Shown here in pieces: positions 1 through 9,570 of a stretch of 64,000 nucleotides of DNA. The translations under genes and the position numbers were made by a program. Within the stretch, counting starts at the first letter, position 1. Every line of letters begins with the position of its first letter. The notes below the pieces were generated by a model. That model did no database searches and had not been told where the DNA came from. It was given only the letters and a program-made list of their open reading frames with translations. The DNA comes from an uncultured Bacteroidales bacterium (lineage in GTDB: Bacteria; Bacteroidota; Bacteroidia; Bacteroidales; P3), in NCBI GenBank assembly GCA_949291555.1, contig CASEWE010000003.1:62001-126000 (forward strand), read 5' to 3'.

Positions 1-1960
1 AAGCCGGAGAGGAATCCTGCCATTCGTTGCCTACTTCCCTGTCGGCCACAAGGACGAACGGTACTTCCTCCATATCGGAGGCATACTGGCTCGACCCCGT
101 ATAATGCGTGGCATACCGGTAGCTCGCCTCCTGGCTGGTGAAATGCAGGATCGAACCCTCCACGTAGCCGCCTTCCCAGCCGGAAGCCCTTCCAAGGTCG
201 AAACCCGGCAAAGTGGAAAGATCGAACGTGTTGCCTTCTCCAAGGGGAACTTCCCGAAAGTTCTCGCCTGCATGCAAGGCATAGAGCAGGTCGTTTTCCG
301 AAAGATCGAGCGATACCAGTCTGTTGTACTCGCAGTAAAGCCATTCCAAAGAAGGGCAAACGCTCACATCGAGCTGCTCCACTAAGCTCGAAGTGCAATC
401 CAGTTCCCGGAGAGCCAGGCATCCGTCCAGCTTCAAGGCCAAGCTTTGGTTATTGCCGCTGCAAGACAGCTTTTCCAAGGTTTCCATGCCGCTCAGATCC
501 AATTCCTGGAAATCGTTCCCGCTGCAGTCCAGCTCCCGAAGATTGGTGCACGAAGCCAGTTCCAATCCTGTCAAGTTGTTAAAAGAGCAATACAGATTCT
601 CCAAAGCCGCGCAGCCGGTCAGATCCAAGTCGGTTATGGCGTTCGAGGTAAATTGCGCGAACCGCAGCGACGGGCACGGACTCAAATCCAAGCTGGTCAG
701 CTGGTTCGCGTTGCAGGAAAAGTTTTCCAGAGAAGAAAGGCCGGTCAAATCGATTTCCGAAATCTGGTTGCTGGTAAAATCCAGGAGAACCAGCGACGGG
801 CAGGCGCTCAGATCCAAGGCTGTCAAACGATTGCCGTAGAGTTCCAGTTCTTTCAACGAGGAGCAGCCTGACAAATCGATGTTTTCGATAGCGTTATTGC
901 TGCACCAGGCCAGCTCCAAGCTCGATTTCCCTTGCAAGTCCAGCTCGGTCAAAGCGTTCGAGGTACAGTCCAGTTCGCGCAAAGCGGAACAATCCGACAA
1001 ATCCAGGCTGGTCAGCCGCCCTTCGCGGCAATACAAGGTCTCCAAGGCGGAGCACCCGCTTACCGTCAACGTTTCCAGAGGATTCCTTTCGCACATCAAA
1101 TCCACCAGCTTGGCGCACGAGCTGGCATCCAGGCTCGCCACGCTGCCCGAAGAGACATCCATCCTTTCCAGATTCGGGCAACCGCTCGCGTCCAGAGCCG
1201 TCAAGGGGGTATTTATGCAGTACAGCTCCTTCAAGGCCGTGCAGCCGTCCAGAAGCAGTTCTTCCAGCTGCGTATCCGAAACAGCCAAGTATTCCAGAGC
1301 CGTGCAGCCGGAAACATCCAAGGAAACAAGCGGGGTATTCTCGCAGTACAGGGACCGCAAAGCGGTCTTCCCGCTCACATCCAAAGCGCTCAGCAAATTC
1401 CACGAGCAGTACAATTCTTCCAAGCCGGCGCAAGGAGTTACGTCCAACGCGGTCAGGCTGCCGCCCGCCACGTTCAGGACGCGCAAAGCCGTGCAGCCGT
1501 CCATATCCAAGCTGGCAAGCCCCGCCCCCTCGCTGTCGCCGCTGCAGGACAGTTCCTCCAACGCCGGGCAGCCGCTGGCATCCAAAGCGGTCACCTTCGC
1601 GTAGGAGCACTCCAGCTTCCGCAAAGCGGAAAGGCCGCTCACATCGACGGTTTCCACCGCCGTATACGAGCAATCCAATTGCTGCAAAGCGGTAAAATAC
1701 TTGACGCCTTCCACGCTCGCCAATTCCGATTCGAACGAAAGGTCGATCTGTTCCACCGCCTGGCACTCTTCCTGCGACAAGGCGTCATCGTCATCCGTAT
1801 CGAAACGGGAAACGTACTGCCGGAACACCTCGTCCGGGAAATGCTCCGCATCCAAAGGCACGGGATAATCCCCGGCCGCCCCCTGCCCCATGGCCGGGCA
1901 CAGGAAGGAAACCGCCAGCAAGCAGCCTGCTGCCGCGATCGTTCTCTTTAATTTCTTCAT
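1..1960 (-). CDS. Cysteine-ladder leucine-rich repeat surface protein (3' end cut off by window)
   Basis: The frame opens at ATG 1960 and stays open to the window edge, so at least 653 residues are present and the C-terminus is missing. Residues 1-25 form a signal peptide (MKKLKRTIAAAGC...). Residues about 35-75 read as an EF-hand-like segment (FPDEVFRQYVSRFDTDDDA then SQEE), a module common at the start of such LRR proteins. About 22 tandem repeats of mostly 21 residues follow, with the pattern LxxLxCsxNxLtsLDlSgC. The recurring Cys matches the LRR class described for Listeria internalin J. A non-repeat segment follows the repeats. Given the neighbouring T9SS cargo, a C-terminal sorting domain beyond the edge is likely but unseen. 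No promoter box is evident in the 165 bases behind ribBA, so co-transcription with ribBA is possible. A role in adhesion is inference. Confidence 0.85.
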   Translation of the reverse strand, partial: MKKLKRTIAAAGCLLAVSFLCPAMGQGAAGDYPVPLDAEHFPDEVFRQYVSRFDTDDDDALSQEECQAVEQIDLSFESELASVEGVKYFTALQQLDCSYTAVETVDVSGLSALRKLECSYAKVTALDASGCPALEELSCSGDSEGAGLASLDMDGCTALRVLNVAGGSLTALDVTPCAGLEELYCSWNLLSALDVSGKTALRSLYCENTPLVSLDVSGCTALEYLAVSDTQLEELLLDGCTALKELYCINTPLTALDASGCPNLERMDVSSGSVASLDASSCAKLVDLMCERNPLETLTVSGCSALETLYCREGRLTSLDLSDCSALRELDCTSNALTELDLQGKSSLELAWCSNNAIENIDLSGCSSLKELELYGNRLTALDLSACPSLVLLDFTSNQISEIDLTGLSSLENFSCNANQLTSLDLSPCPSLRFAQFTSNAITDLDLTGCAALENLYCSFNNLTGLELASCTNLRELDCSGNDFQELDLSGMETLEKLSCSGNNQSLALKLDGCLALRELDCTSSLVEQLDVSVCPSLEWLYCEYNRLVSLDLSENDLLYALHAGENFREVPLGEGNTFDLSTLPGFDLGRASGWEGGYVEGSILHFTSQEASYRYATHYTGSSQYASDMEEVPFVLVADREVGNEWQDSSPA

Positions 1961-2125
1961 TATCGTTGGATTTTAAATTCCATCAAAAAGCTCGAAGAGC
2001 CGCCCGTTACCGGGTGCAAATTCACGGAAAGGGCAGGGACTTGCGCAAAAGGCAGGCTTTCCCGCTCCGTTTCCGAGCCTGGCCCGATAGCATCCCTATC
2101 GCATCCTGCTTCCAGGCCCCGATCC

Positions 2126-3352
2126 CTAAAAATGCAAATCGTGCCCCATCTTCTCCTGCTTGGTCCGAAGATAGAACTCGTCGTGCTGGTTCGGCTGCTC
2201 GATGATAGGCACCGTTTCCACGATCTCGATGCCATAGCTCTGCAAGCCTACCCGCTTGGCCGGATTGTTGGTGATAAGCCGCACCTTGCGGGCATGCAGC
2301 TGGCGCAATATCTGGGCCCCGATGCCGTAATCCCGCTCGTCGGGCTTGAAACCCAGCAGCACATTGGCTTCGACCGTGTCTTTCCCTTGGTCCTGCAGCT
2401 TGTAAGCCCGCAACTTGTTCAGCAAGCCGATGCCCCTGCCTTCCTGATTCATGTACAGGATAATTCCCTGCCCGGCCTTTTCCACCATCTGCATGGCATC
2501 GTGCAACTGTTCCCCGCAATCGCAACGGCAGGAAGCCAGCACATCGCCGGTAAGGCAGCAGGAATGCACCCGGACCAGAATAGGTTCCTCGTCCTTCCAT
2601 TGCCCTTTGACCAGCGCCAGATGCAAGATCCCGCTGTTGGTTTCGGAAAACGCATGCAGCTTGAACGAACCGTAATGGGTCGGCAGGTCGACCACCACCT
2701 CTTCCTTCACCAAGCTTTCGGTACGGATCCGGTAGGCGATCAAGTCGGCGATCGAAATCAGCTTGAACCCGTATTGGTCGGCCATTTGGCGCAGTTCCGG
2801 CAAACGGGCCATGCTGCCATCATCGTTCATCACCTCCATCAAGGCTGCCGCCGGGTAAAGCCCGGCCAAACGAGCCAGATCCACGCAGGCCTCCGTATGC
2901 CCGGCCCGGCGCAAAACCCCCAGATCCTGCGCATACAACGGATTGATATGCCCGGGCCGGCCAAAATCCGAAGGCTTGGCAGCCGGGTCGGCCAAGGCCC
3001 GGATGGTCGCCGCCCTGTCGGAAGCCGAAACCCCGGTGGAGCAGCCTTCCAGCTTGTCGATGGTCACGGTAAAAGGCGTGCCCAGGACCGAAGTGTTGTC
3101 TTCCACCTGATGCGGCAAAGCCAGCTCCTTGCAACGGGAAAGCGTGATAGGCGCGCACAATACCCCACGGGCATGCTTCAGCATGAAGTTGATTTTTTCC
3201 GGCGTCACTTTCTCGGCCGCGACCACCAAATCGCCTTCGTTTTCCCGATCCTCGTCATCGACCACGATCAGGAACTTTCCCTCCTTGAAGTCCTCGATGG
3301 CTTCCTCCACGCTATCCAACCTTATCTTCTGGCTCGAATCCTTTGTCTCCAT
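2126..3352 (-). CDS. ribBA: Bifunctional 3,4-dihydroxy-2-butanone-4-phosphate synthase / GTP cyclohydrolase II
   Basis: Makes both precursors of riboflavin: dihydroxybutanone phosphate from ribulose 5-phosphate, and the pyrimidine from GTP. It has 408 residues, normal for the fused enzyme. The N-terminal half (about 10-205) has the DHBP synthase acidic loop [11 protein letters not shown] (32-42), GRPGHINPL (131-139) and GHTEACVDL (151-159). The C-terminal half (about 215-408) has the GTP cyclohydrolase II zinc site CLTGD...CRCDCG, with likely ligands Cys266, Cys277 and Cys279, and the EGRGIGL motif (304-310). Both active sites look intact, so both reactions are expected. The gene has its own -7 box TACCTTTG about 60 bases upstream. 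No FMN riboswitch could be recognised in the short leader. Cytoplasmic. Confidence 0.97.
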   Translation of the reverse strand: METKDSSQKIRLDSVEEAIEDFKEGKFLIVVDDEDRENEGDLVVAAEKVTPEKINFMLKHARGVLCAPITLSRCKELALPHQVEDNTSVLGTPFTVTIDKLEGCSTGVSASDRAATIRALADPAAKPSDFGRPGHINPLYAQDLGVLRRAGHTEACVDLARLAGLYPAAALMEVMNDDGSMARLPELRQMADQYGFKLISIADLIAYRIRTESLVKEEVVVDLPTHYGSFKLHAFSETNSGILHLALVKGQWKDEEPILVRVHSCCLTGDVLASCRCDCGEQLHDAMQMVEKAGQGIILYMNQEGRGIGLLNKLRAYKLQDQGKDTVEANVLLGFKPDERDYGIGAQILRQLHARKVRLITNNPAKRVGLQSYGIEIVETVPIIEQPNQHDEFYLRTKQEKMGHDLHF

Positions 3353-3413
3353 GATTTTCCTGTTTTTTTTCCGATTTTCCGAACCGGCAAACCGTTGTTG
3401 CCGGCAAAACCTG

Positions 3414-3421
3414 CAAAGGTA
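3414..3421 (-). promoter_or_regulatory. Bacteroidota -7 box of ribBA
   Basis: On the minus strand this reads TACCTTTG, an exact match to the TAnnTTTG -7 consensus of Bacteroidota. It implies a leader of about 55 bases. No good -33 TTTG is visible at the normal distance. Confidence 0.6.
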
Positions 3422-3519
3422 ATATTTTTCGGCTTCCCGCCACCCTTGCTGCCGGAAGCCTTCCCGAAAACGGCCGCGATTTCCTTGCGCCCCGAACCGT
3501 CCTGCCGGAGAATCCTGTC

Positions 3520-3550
3520 TTGCTTATTCCGAAAAAAACGCCTATCTTTC
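3520..3550 (+). promoter_or_regulatory. Candidate promoter of first T9SS adhesin gene
   Basis: TTG at 3520-3522, 20 bases, then TATCTTTC at 3543-3550. The spacing matches the other promoters in this window, and the -7 box has one mismatch at its last base. It would give an untranslated leader of about 370 bases. Confidence 0.4.
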
Positions 3551-3926
3551 GAGGTTCGAAACCCCGGACGGGGACCGAAGCTCCGGAAACCGGGAAGCCG
3601 AGCCTTCGAAAGAGGAGCAAAAACGGAACATTCATGAAAGCATTGCCCGGATGGAGAAAAAATTAAGGAAAGAACACGAATCGACATAGCTTCCCCGATA
3701 GTTCCCGGCAATAGCCGGACGGTTCGGGATTCGGCCGTCATCCCTTCGAAAAAGGCTCTGGACAAGCCTATCCAAGAAAACAAGCTCCTTTCGCACGCAA
3801 CGCAAAAGCGCTTGCGCTTCGCCTTACGCGACACGCGGCGTCGGCTTGTGCGCGAAAACCTGAATAGTCTACGGATGCAGAATCCGACTTGAAAACCAAA
3901 CAAAACTAACCACTAAACAAAACCGT

Positions 3927-6900
3927 ATGAAGAAAATCGTTGGCATAGCCTTGTCTATGCTCGTTACCGCGGGCTTGGCGATGGCCCAAGTGAAAAGCCT
4001 TTCTTCCGCCTCCCCTTTCACCGTGAAGATGCAGGCGGAAAAAGAAAGGGGCATCAACGAACCGAAAAAAGTCAAAGCGGCCAAGGCGCACGGCCTCAAT
4101 CCGGACTTGCCGGCCGCCGTCACCCTTTTCTCGAAGAATCCTCAAGATAGGCAAGGGGCCTTGAAATTATCGGAAATCCGCCCGCTCGACAGCAAGGAGA
4201 ATGCACGCATCACCCTCGAGGTCTTTGTCGGATGGGTTGATGAAACCGGCTATCAATTGCTGCTCGACCCCAGCGCTACCGCCTATGGCGACATCATCCC
4301 GGCAACCGGCAATCTCTGGACCGACGGGGAAGGCGACACGCTGGAAAACATCTACGCGGCATTCGAATTCATAATCCCGGAAAACGCCACCAGCGTGATC
4401 GACGACTACCTCGTAGTCACGAACAACGAAAGCCAGTCGATCGACATCCCGGCCGGGACTTACGATGCCGCGGTCGTGCACCCCGTCCCGGAAATCGGAT
4501 GGGACAACGCCTATGTCGGCATTGCCCCGGGAAAAGATTCCCGCCTGGACGATTATGCCTTTGAAGCCGGCCGCGAGTACGTTTTCTCGGTCGTTCCTTT
4601 GGGATACGAAGACAGCGTGGCCCTCAACCTCAAGGCCGAATACGATCTGGCCGTGACAGCCATCACCGAGCCCGTGAGCGGCTTCGGCCTGACCAGCTCC
4701 GAAAACGTGACCGTGGCCGTGGAAAACCGCGGGAGCAAAGAAGTTCCGTCCTATTCGCTTTCCTACATCCTCGACAACGGCGTTCCCGTAACCGAACAGG
4801 TGTCCGAAGCCTTGGCGCCCGGCGCGGCCAGGAATTACACTTTCTCCGCCAAGGCCGACCTGAGCCAGGAAAACCAGGCCTACCACCTCAAGGCTTACGT
4901 AACCTGCCCGGACGACGAAGCATCCGGCAATGATACGGCCCAAGCCGAAATCACCCATACCGGAGCGCTCCTGCCACCTTTCGCGTGCGACTTCGAAGAT
5001 GAGTCCGACATGGAGCTGTGGACGATACTCGATGCCAACGAAGATGGCGTCACCTGGTACTGGAGCCCTTACGATTACGCTGCCGCCATCGATTACGATT
5101 TTGCCAATCCCTTGGACGACTACTTGGTAACGCTCAGGCCGATAGCCTTAGAGGAAGGCAGCGCTTACATCTCCTTCGAATACTGGGCCGGTCACACCGA
5201 TTACGTGGAGAACCTGGCCATCTTGTACGGGAAAAGCAGCAACCCCGACTCGATGCAGGTCATCGCCGAATTCGAATCCATCGCAACCGGGACCCAGACC
5301 ATCCCTGTCCGGAAAAACATCGAAATCGAGGAAACGGGCAACTACTTCTTTGCATTCTACGCGTATTCCGAACCCAACATGTACGGCCTTTACGTCGACA
5401 ACGTGGAAATCGGGCAAGGCGCCCTCGCCAATCAGCCCGACCTGGCCATCGAAGAGCTCCTTCTCCCGGTCTCGGCTTGCGGCCTTTCCGACCAGACCCC
5501 CTTGCGGATGCTGGTATCGAACTACGGCCAAGCGGACATCCTCAACTACAGCGTCACCTATGTATTGGACAGCAATCCGCCTGTCACGGAGGAATTCGGC
5601 GGGCTGAAGACGGGCACCGACTCGATTATCACCTTTGCCTATGCCATGGATTTATCGGAAATCGGCAACCACGTGATCCGGGTGGAAGCCAGAACCCTCG
5701 ACCCGTTGGCGGATGAAGATTCCACCAACAACGTGCGCAGCGGCTCGGTTTCCAACCTCGCCCCCATAGAACCCCCGTTCATTACCGATTTCTCGAAACC
5801 GGAGCAAGCCGCGAACTGGACAGGCAACTGGAGCTGGAACTACGACATAGGGGGGTACGTGGCCGCCTACGCCGAAACCTTGCTCTCCCGCTGCATCGCG
5901 CTGGAAGAAGGCAGGAACTACCGTTTCTCGATGGACTTCCTTGCCGGTTACACCTACATGGGCATGCCCTATCCGGAAGAATTCACGGTGCTCTTCGGCC
6001 CCACCGGCACGGATATTTCCACCTGGGGTACCTTATGGTACCACCAGGCTTACGCGCCCACCGTCACCTCGGGCGATGCTTCCTTCCTCTGCCCCGCAAC
6101 GGGCAACTACAGCTTTGCCATTGTCTGCAACGGGTACTTGTACATCCGCGAAATCTCCATTGCCGAAGTCGCCGACTACGATGTGCGAATCAACGCCTGC
6201 CGCATGCCTCTATCCCGTCTGGTACCGGCCGAGCAAGTCAACACGGAAATCGTGGCGGAGGTCGAACTCCAGAACCGGGGCGCCTTGACGGCCGATGTCG
6301 AAGTGAAAGTCTTCCATGGCGGCGAAGAATTGGGAAGCGCCACCGCGACCCTGCCCGGGACAGACCAGGTAACGACCGCCAAAGTGCCGTTCGCTTTGTC
6401 GGGCCATGGTGTGGGCGATGAAATCGTCTTGACTTTCCAAGCCGAGATTCCCGGCCATGCCGATGCCGATACTTCGCAAGACAATACGCTTTCCAAGACA
6501 ATCAACGTGACCCGGGACGAAATGGCCTACGACTACGTGACCGATGAGATGTTCGCCGAATCCGACCGATATGCCATCGGTTCGAATCAGTACGAACTGG
6601 GTGCCGGGATTCCGTTCACCTTGTCGGTAGCCGATACGCTGACCGGCATCTCCATCGGCTGGAGCGCCCCGGAAGGGCAGGAAGTAACCTTGGCCATCCA
6701 TCGCTGGGACGCCGCCACGCAGACGCTGGGCGAGCAGCTCTACGAAGGGACGGTTTCGGCGGGAAGTTCGACCGGTTTCGCCCGTTACGAAATTCCCGGC
6801 CTCTTGCTCGAAGCCGGCGACTACATGATTTCGGAAAGTTCCCTCGGCTACATCCTCATGGCTGACATGACCGCGGAAGGATTCCTGTACGTTACCTCCA

Positions 6901-8132
6901 ACGAGCCTCCCACCCTCCAGAAGGGCATAGGCTACCCTGCTATCCGCGCCATCTTCGGCAGCGATGCGGCCGTAACGGCTACCGACGCGGCCATCGAGGG
7001 CATTGCCAAACCGGAAAGGGACGGCATCTTCACGGCCAACCAGGAAGTGGAAGTACGGGTGCGCAACATGGGCTATGAAGAAATCGCCGTCCCGGTTGTC
7101 TTGATGGTGAACAAGGAAGCGCCCTTGGGCCCGCAGACCATCACCTTGGCTCCCTATGCGAGCGGCTCCGTGATTTTCACGGCCGACATGTCCGTTCCCG
7201 GAACCGACTACCTCCTCACCGCCATGGCGCAGCTGGAAGGCGATGAAAACCCGGCCAACGACACAGCCAGCAAGCTTGTCCGCTCTTTCGACTCGTCCAA
7301 TCCTTACGAGATGAACTTCGAATTCTGCCAGGACTGGACCACCGAAGGCTTCAACCCGAAATGGACTTCCGTGGACGGGGACGGCGGCCAGATCGGCGGC
7401 TGGGAAAACGTTACCTTCCCGCTGGCCCACCAGCCTGCCGGCTTCTTCGTATTCAACCCGGCCACCACCGAGCCTTCCTTGCTGGAATCCGCGCCCGAAA
7501 ACGCCACCCCGCACAGCGGCGACCGCTTCGGCGCCAGCATGTATGTCCTCGACGGGACAACGGCCAACAACGACTATCTGATTTCGCCCAAGCTGATGCT
7601 GCCGGCTTCCGATGCCAAGATGAGCTTCTACGTGAAATCTTTCATAGAAGACTACATTGAACGCTATAACGTGCTCGTCTCCGAAACCGACAACGAGACA
7701 AGCAGTTTCGTGCAGATTGGCCAGACCCGCCAGGCGCCGGCCGCTTGGACCCATGTCGAAGTCGATCTGTCGGAATATGCCGGCAAGGAAGTGCACGTGG
7801 CTATCCAATGCGTTTCCTCGAACATGTTCATGTTCATGATCGACGACATCGTGATCAGCCGTCCCGCCGGAAACGAGGGCGGCGACAGGCTCCAAGCCCA
7901 GCTGAGCCTCTACCCCAACCCGGCCAGCGAGACGATCCGCATCCTTTCGACCGATGCCCGGATCAACCAGGTATCGATCCTGAGCCTGTCGGGCTCGGTG
8001 ATGTTCGAAAGCGCCTCGGGCATGAACCAGACCGAGTTCCGGTACAATGTGTCGAACCTGGATTCCGGCCTCTATTTCGCCCGCGTGAAAACCGACCAAG
8101 GCACGGCCGTGCTGAAGTTCCTGGTTCGATAG
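3927..8132 (+). CDS. Giant T9SS-secreted gingipain/haemagglutinin-type adhesin with DUF2436 (paralogue 1)
   Basis: It has 1401 residues. A signal peptide covers residues 1-21, ending AMAQ. A DUF2436 domain (about 98-228, with GYQLLLD and later DDYAFEAGREYVFSV) follows; this module is known from Porphyromonas gingipains and HagA. Next come a CARDB-like beta domain, a cleaved-adhesin/choice-of-anchor-J domain (about 347-495, starting LPPFACDFEDESD and ending GLYVDNVEI), further CARDB-like and lectin-like stretches, and a second cleaved-adhesin domain (about 1131-1311, with DYLISPKLMLP and FMIDDIVIS). The C-terminus is a type A T9SS sorting domain (about 1327-1401, starting LYPNPASETIRI and ending TAVLKFLVR). 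Export across the outer membrane by T9SS and anchoring to LPS follow from the family. No protease domain is seen. Paralogues lie at 47206-51318 and 60047-63415. A strong hairpin follows the stop. Confidence 0.93.
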   Translation: MKKIVGIALSMLVTAGLAMAQVKSLSSASPFTVKMQAEKERGINEPKKVKAAKAHGLNPDLPAAVTLFSKNPQDRQGALKLSEIRPLDSKENARITLEVFVGWVDETGYQLLLDPSATAYGDIIPATGNLWTDGEGDTLENIYAAFEFIIPENATSVIDDYLVVTNNESQSIDIPAGTYDAAVVHPVPEIGWDNAYVGIAPGKDSRLDDYAFEAGREYVFSVVPLGYEDSVALNLKAEYDLAVTAITEPVSGFGLTSSENVTVAVENRGSKEVPSYSLSYILDNGVPVTEQVSEALAPGAARNYTFSAKADLSQENQAYHLKAYVTCPDDEASGNDTAQAEITHTGALLPPFACDFEDESDMELWTILDANEDGVTWYWSPYDYAAAIDYDFANPLDDYLVTLRPIALEEGSAYISFEYWAGHTDYVENLAILYGKSSNPDSMQVIAEFESIATGTQTIPVRKNIEIEETGNYFFAFYAYSEPNMYGLYVDNVEIGQGALANQPDLAIEELLLPVSACGLSDQTPLRMLVSNYGQADILNYSVTYVLDSNPPVTEEFGGLKTGTDSIITFAYAMDLSEIGNHVIRVEARTLDPLADEDSTNNVRSGSVSNLAPIEPPFITDFSKPEQAANWTGNWSWNYDIGGYVAAYAETLLSRCIALEEGRNYRFSMDFLAGYTYMGMPYPEEFTVLFGPTGTDISTWGTLWYHQAYAPTVTSGDASFLCPATGNYSFAIVCNGYLYIREISIAEVADYDVRINACRMPLSRLVPAEQVNTEIVAEVELQNRGALTADVEVKVFHGGEELGSATATLPGTDQVTTAKVPFALSGHGVGDEIVLTFQAEIPGHADADTSQDNTLSKTINVTRDEMAYDYVTDEMFAESDRYAIGSNQYELGAGIPFTLSVADTLTGISIGWSAPEGQEVTLAIHRWDAATQTLGEQLYEGTVSAGSSTGFARYEIPGLLLEAGDYMISESSLGYILMADMTAEGFLYVTSNEPPTLQKGIGYPAIRAIFGSDAAVTATDAAIEGIAKPERDGIFTANQEVEVRVRNMGYEEIAVPVVLMVNKEAPLGPQTITLAPYASGSVIFTADMSVPGTDYLLTAMAQLEGDENPANDTASKLVRSFDSSNPYEMNFEFCQDWTTEGFNPKWTSVDGDGGQIGGWENVTFPLAHQPAGFFVFNPATTEPSLLESAPENATPHSGDRFGASMYVLDGTTANNDYLISPKLMLPASDAKMSFYVKSFIEDYIERYNVLVSETDNETSSFVQIGQTRQAPAAWTHVEVDLSEYAGKEVHVAIQCVSSNMFMFMIDDIVISRPAGNEGGDRLQAQLSLYPNPASETIRILSTDARINQVSILSLSGSVMFESASGMNQTEFRYNVSNLDSGLYFARVKTDQGTAVLKFLVR

Positions 8133-8176
8133 ACGGCCTTTCCCTGATAAACCGGAAACGGCCCGCTGGCCGTGAT

Positions 8177-8223
8177 GGAGCGGGGCGGGCCGGGGATGTT
8201 TCCCCGGCCCGCCCCGCTCCTTT
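8177..8223 (+). terminator. Terminator after T9SS adhesin 1
   Basis: A perfect 20-bp inverted repeat (8177-8196 with 8201-8220) with a 4-base loop, followed by TTT then CATAAAA. It starts 45 bases behind the stop codon. The stem is unusually long and GC-rich and the T-tract is short. Confidence 0.75.
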
Positions 8224-8344
8224 CATAAAAGGCTCCATCATAAAAAGTTCCATCCGGCTTCCAAAGTGGGGGAAAACGGCGTTTCCTTCCCCATTCCCGG
8301 CCTCGCCCGGAAAACGGGGAAGCGGCTTTCTTCGTTTTTTTTCC

Positions 8345-8352
8345 TACCTTTG
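8345..8352 (+). promoter_or_regulatory. -7 box of corA
   Basis: TACCTTTG matches the Bacteroidota -7 consensus exactly. A T-rich stretch lies upstream. The implied leader is about 195 bases. Confidence 0.55.
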
Positions 8353-8553
8353 CCGTTCGGGATGCATGCGGCTGCTCCCGTCCGGAACTCTTTCCTTTCC
8401 CAGTCCCGCATCCGGAAAATACGGCCGCACACGCTTCCCGGATGCAGGGCAGGCTGCTGATTCCGCGTCCAATCCTCCCAGCCCGCCCCGAAAAACCGAT
8501 AAACCCTACCGGCATGTAGTCTTCAACGTTCCGAAAACCCAAAGGGAAACATC

Positions 8554-9471
8554 ATGATCGAGACCATAGACTTCGGCGCTATCAAGTGGCACCATATCCA
8601 AAACCCCAGCGAGGAAGACTTGGAGTTCTTAGAAGACGACTTTCATTTCCACCCTTTGGACATAGAAGACTGCCGCAGCACGAACCAACGCCCGAAAATC
8701 GACATCTACGACGATTACAACTTCCTCATCCTGCATTTTCCCGGGTTCGACAAGCAGCAAAAGATACTGAAAGTAAGGGAAGCCAAGATTTTCTGGGGCG
8801 AAACCTATATCATCACCATCACCCAGTCGCAATGGGCGTTGCGGTCTTTCTTCGACCAGACGGAAAAGAGGCCCGAAAACGTGGACGACTTCGTAAAGTC
8901 CAGTTCGGACGCCCTGCTTTACACGATCCTCAACCGGCTCATGGTCGATTCCTATTCCCTCTTGCTCCGCATCGGGGCCACCATCGAAACCATCAACCGG
9001 GAACTCTTCAACAAGCGGGCGGTTTCCACCATCGAAAACATCTCGATTACCCGGAGGAACATCATCCTGCTCAACACCATTTTCAAGCCGCAGCTACGCC
9101 TCTTCCACAAGTTCGAATCCGGCTCCATCAAAGGTTTTTCGAAAAGCGGCGACTTCATGGAAGACTACTGGGGAAACATCCTCGACTATTACCAGAAGAT
9201 GTGGGACATGGTGGAAGACAACGGGGAACTTATCGAAGGACTTTCCAAGACCTTCGACTCGATGCAGACCAACCGCATCAACGAAGTGATGAAAATCATG
9301 ACCTTCATCTCCACGCTTTTCCTCCCCCTTACCTTCCTCACCGGGATTTACGGGATGAACATGAAACTTCCCCTTGCCGACCGGGACTGGCTTTTCTGGG
9401 GCGTGATCGGCGCCATGCTGCTATTCATCGCAGGCTTCGTATTCTTCGCCAAGCGAAGGAAATGGATGTAA
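8554..9471 (+). CDS. corA: CorA family magnesium/divalent cation channel
   Basis: It has 305 residues, typical for CorA. A large cytoplasmic N-terminal domain (about 1-240, rich in acidic residues early on, with long helices) leads to two C-terminal membrane helices. The first is about 247-268, followed by the signature YGMNM (about 268-272), the GMN selectivity loop that defines the family. The second helix is WGVIGAMLLFIAGFVFFAK, and the tail RRKWM is basic. CorA works as a homopentamer in the inner membrane and takes up Mg2+ (also Co2+ and Ni2+). It is a single-gene unit with its own promoter, convergent with the glycosyltransferase gene. Confidence 0.95.
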   Translation: MIETIDFGAIKWHHIQNPSEEDLEFLEDDFHFHPLDIEDCRSTNQRPKIDIYDDYNFLILHFPGFDKQQKILKVREAKIFWGETYIITITQSQWALRSFFDQTEKRPENVDDFVKSSSDALLYTILNRLMVDSYSLLLRIGATIETINRELFNKRAVSTIENISITRRNIILLNTIFKPQLRLFHKFESGSIKGFSKSGDFMEDYWGNILDYYQKMWDMVEDNGELIEGLSKTFDSMQTNRINEVMKIMTFISTLFLPLTFLTGIYGMNMKLPLADRDWLFWGVIGAMLLFIAGFVFFAKRRKWM

Positions 9472-9570
9472 GGCCCGCCCCTTCCGCTACAACCATCGTT
9501 CCCGGCACCCGCGAGGCTTTCCCTTTGCTTTTCCGGAATGCACCCGGCTTCCGGCAGGGAAACGGGAGGC

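Larger units (their letters stand above)
3353..3926. other. Divergent intergenic region between ribBA and the first T9SS adhesin gene
   Basis: This stretch of 574 bases holds the minus-strand ribBA -7 box near 3414 and a plausible plus-strand promoter at 3520-3550. That leaves a leader of about 370 bases before the adhesin start codon. The leader has a GC-rich, partly self-complementary part around 3790-3860 and one very short frame (ATG at 3634, about 10 codons). No convincing gene is seen. Confidence 0.6.
8133..8553. other. Intergenic region between T9SS adhesin 1 and corA
   Basis: This stretch of 421 bases holds the adhesin gene's terminator hairpin (8177-8223), the corA -7 box (8345-8352) and then about 200 bases of corA leader. 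No coding frame with support is seen. Confidence 0.6.

Noticed and set aside
415..1620. Regular short spacing in the first 2 kb, checked as a possible CRISPR or satellite array
   Set aside because: The period of about 63 bases equals 21 codons of a degenerate protein repeat; there are no identical repeats with unique spacers.
932..1951. Plus-strand Gln/Arg-rich repetitive frame in the LRR region
   Set aside because: Its periodicity is the reverse-strand image of the LRR repeats; only the minus strand has a signal peptide and LRR consensus.
3353..3420. Possible FMN riboswitch before ribBA
   Set aside because: The leader is only about 55-60 bases and the conserved FMN-aptamer segments are not visible.
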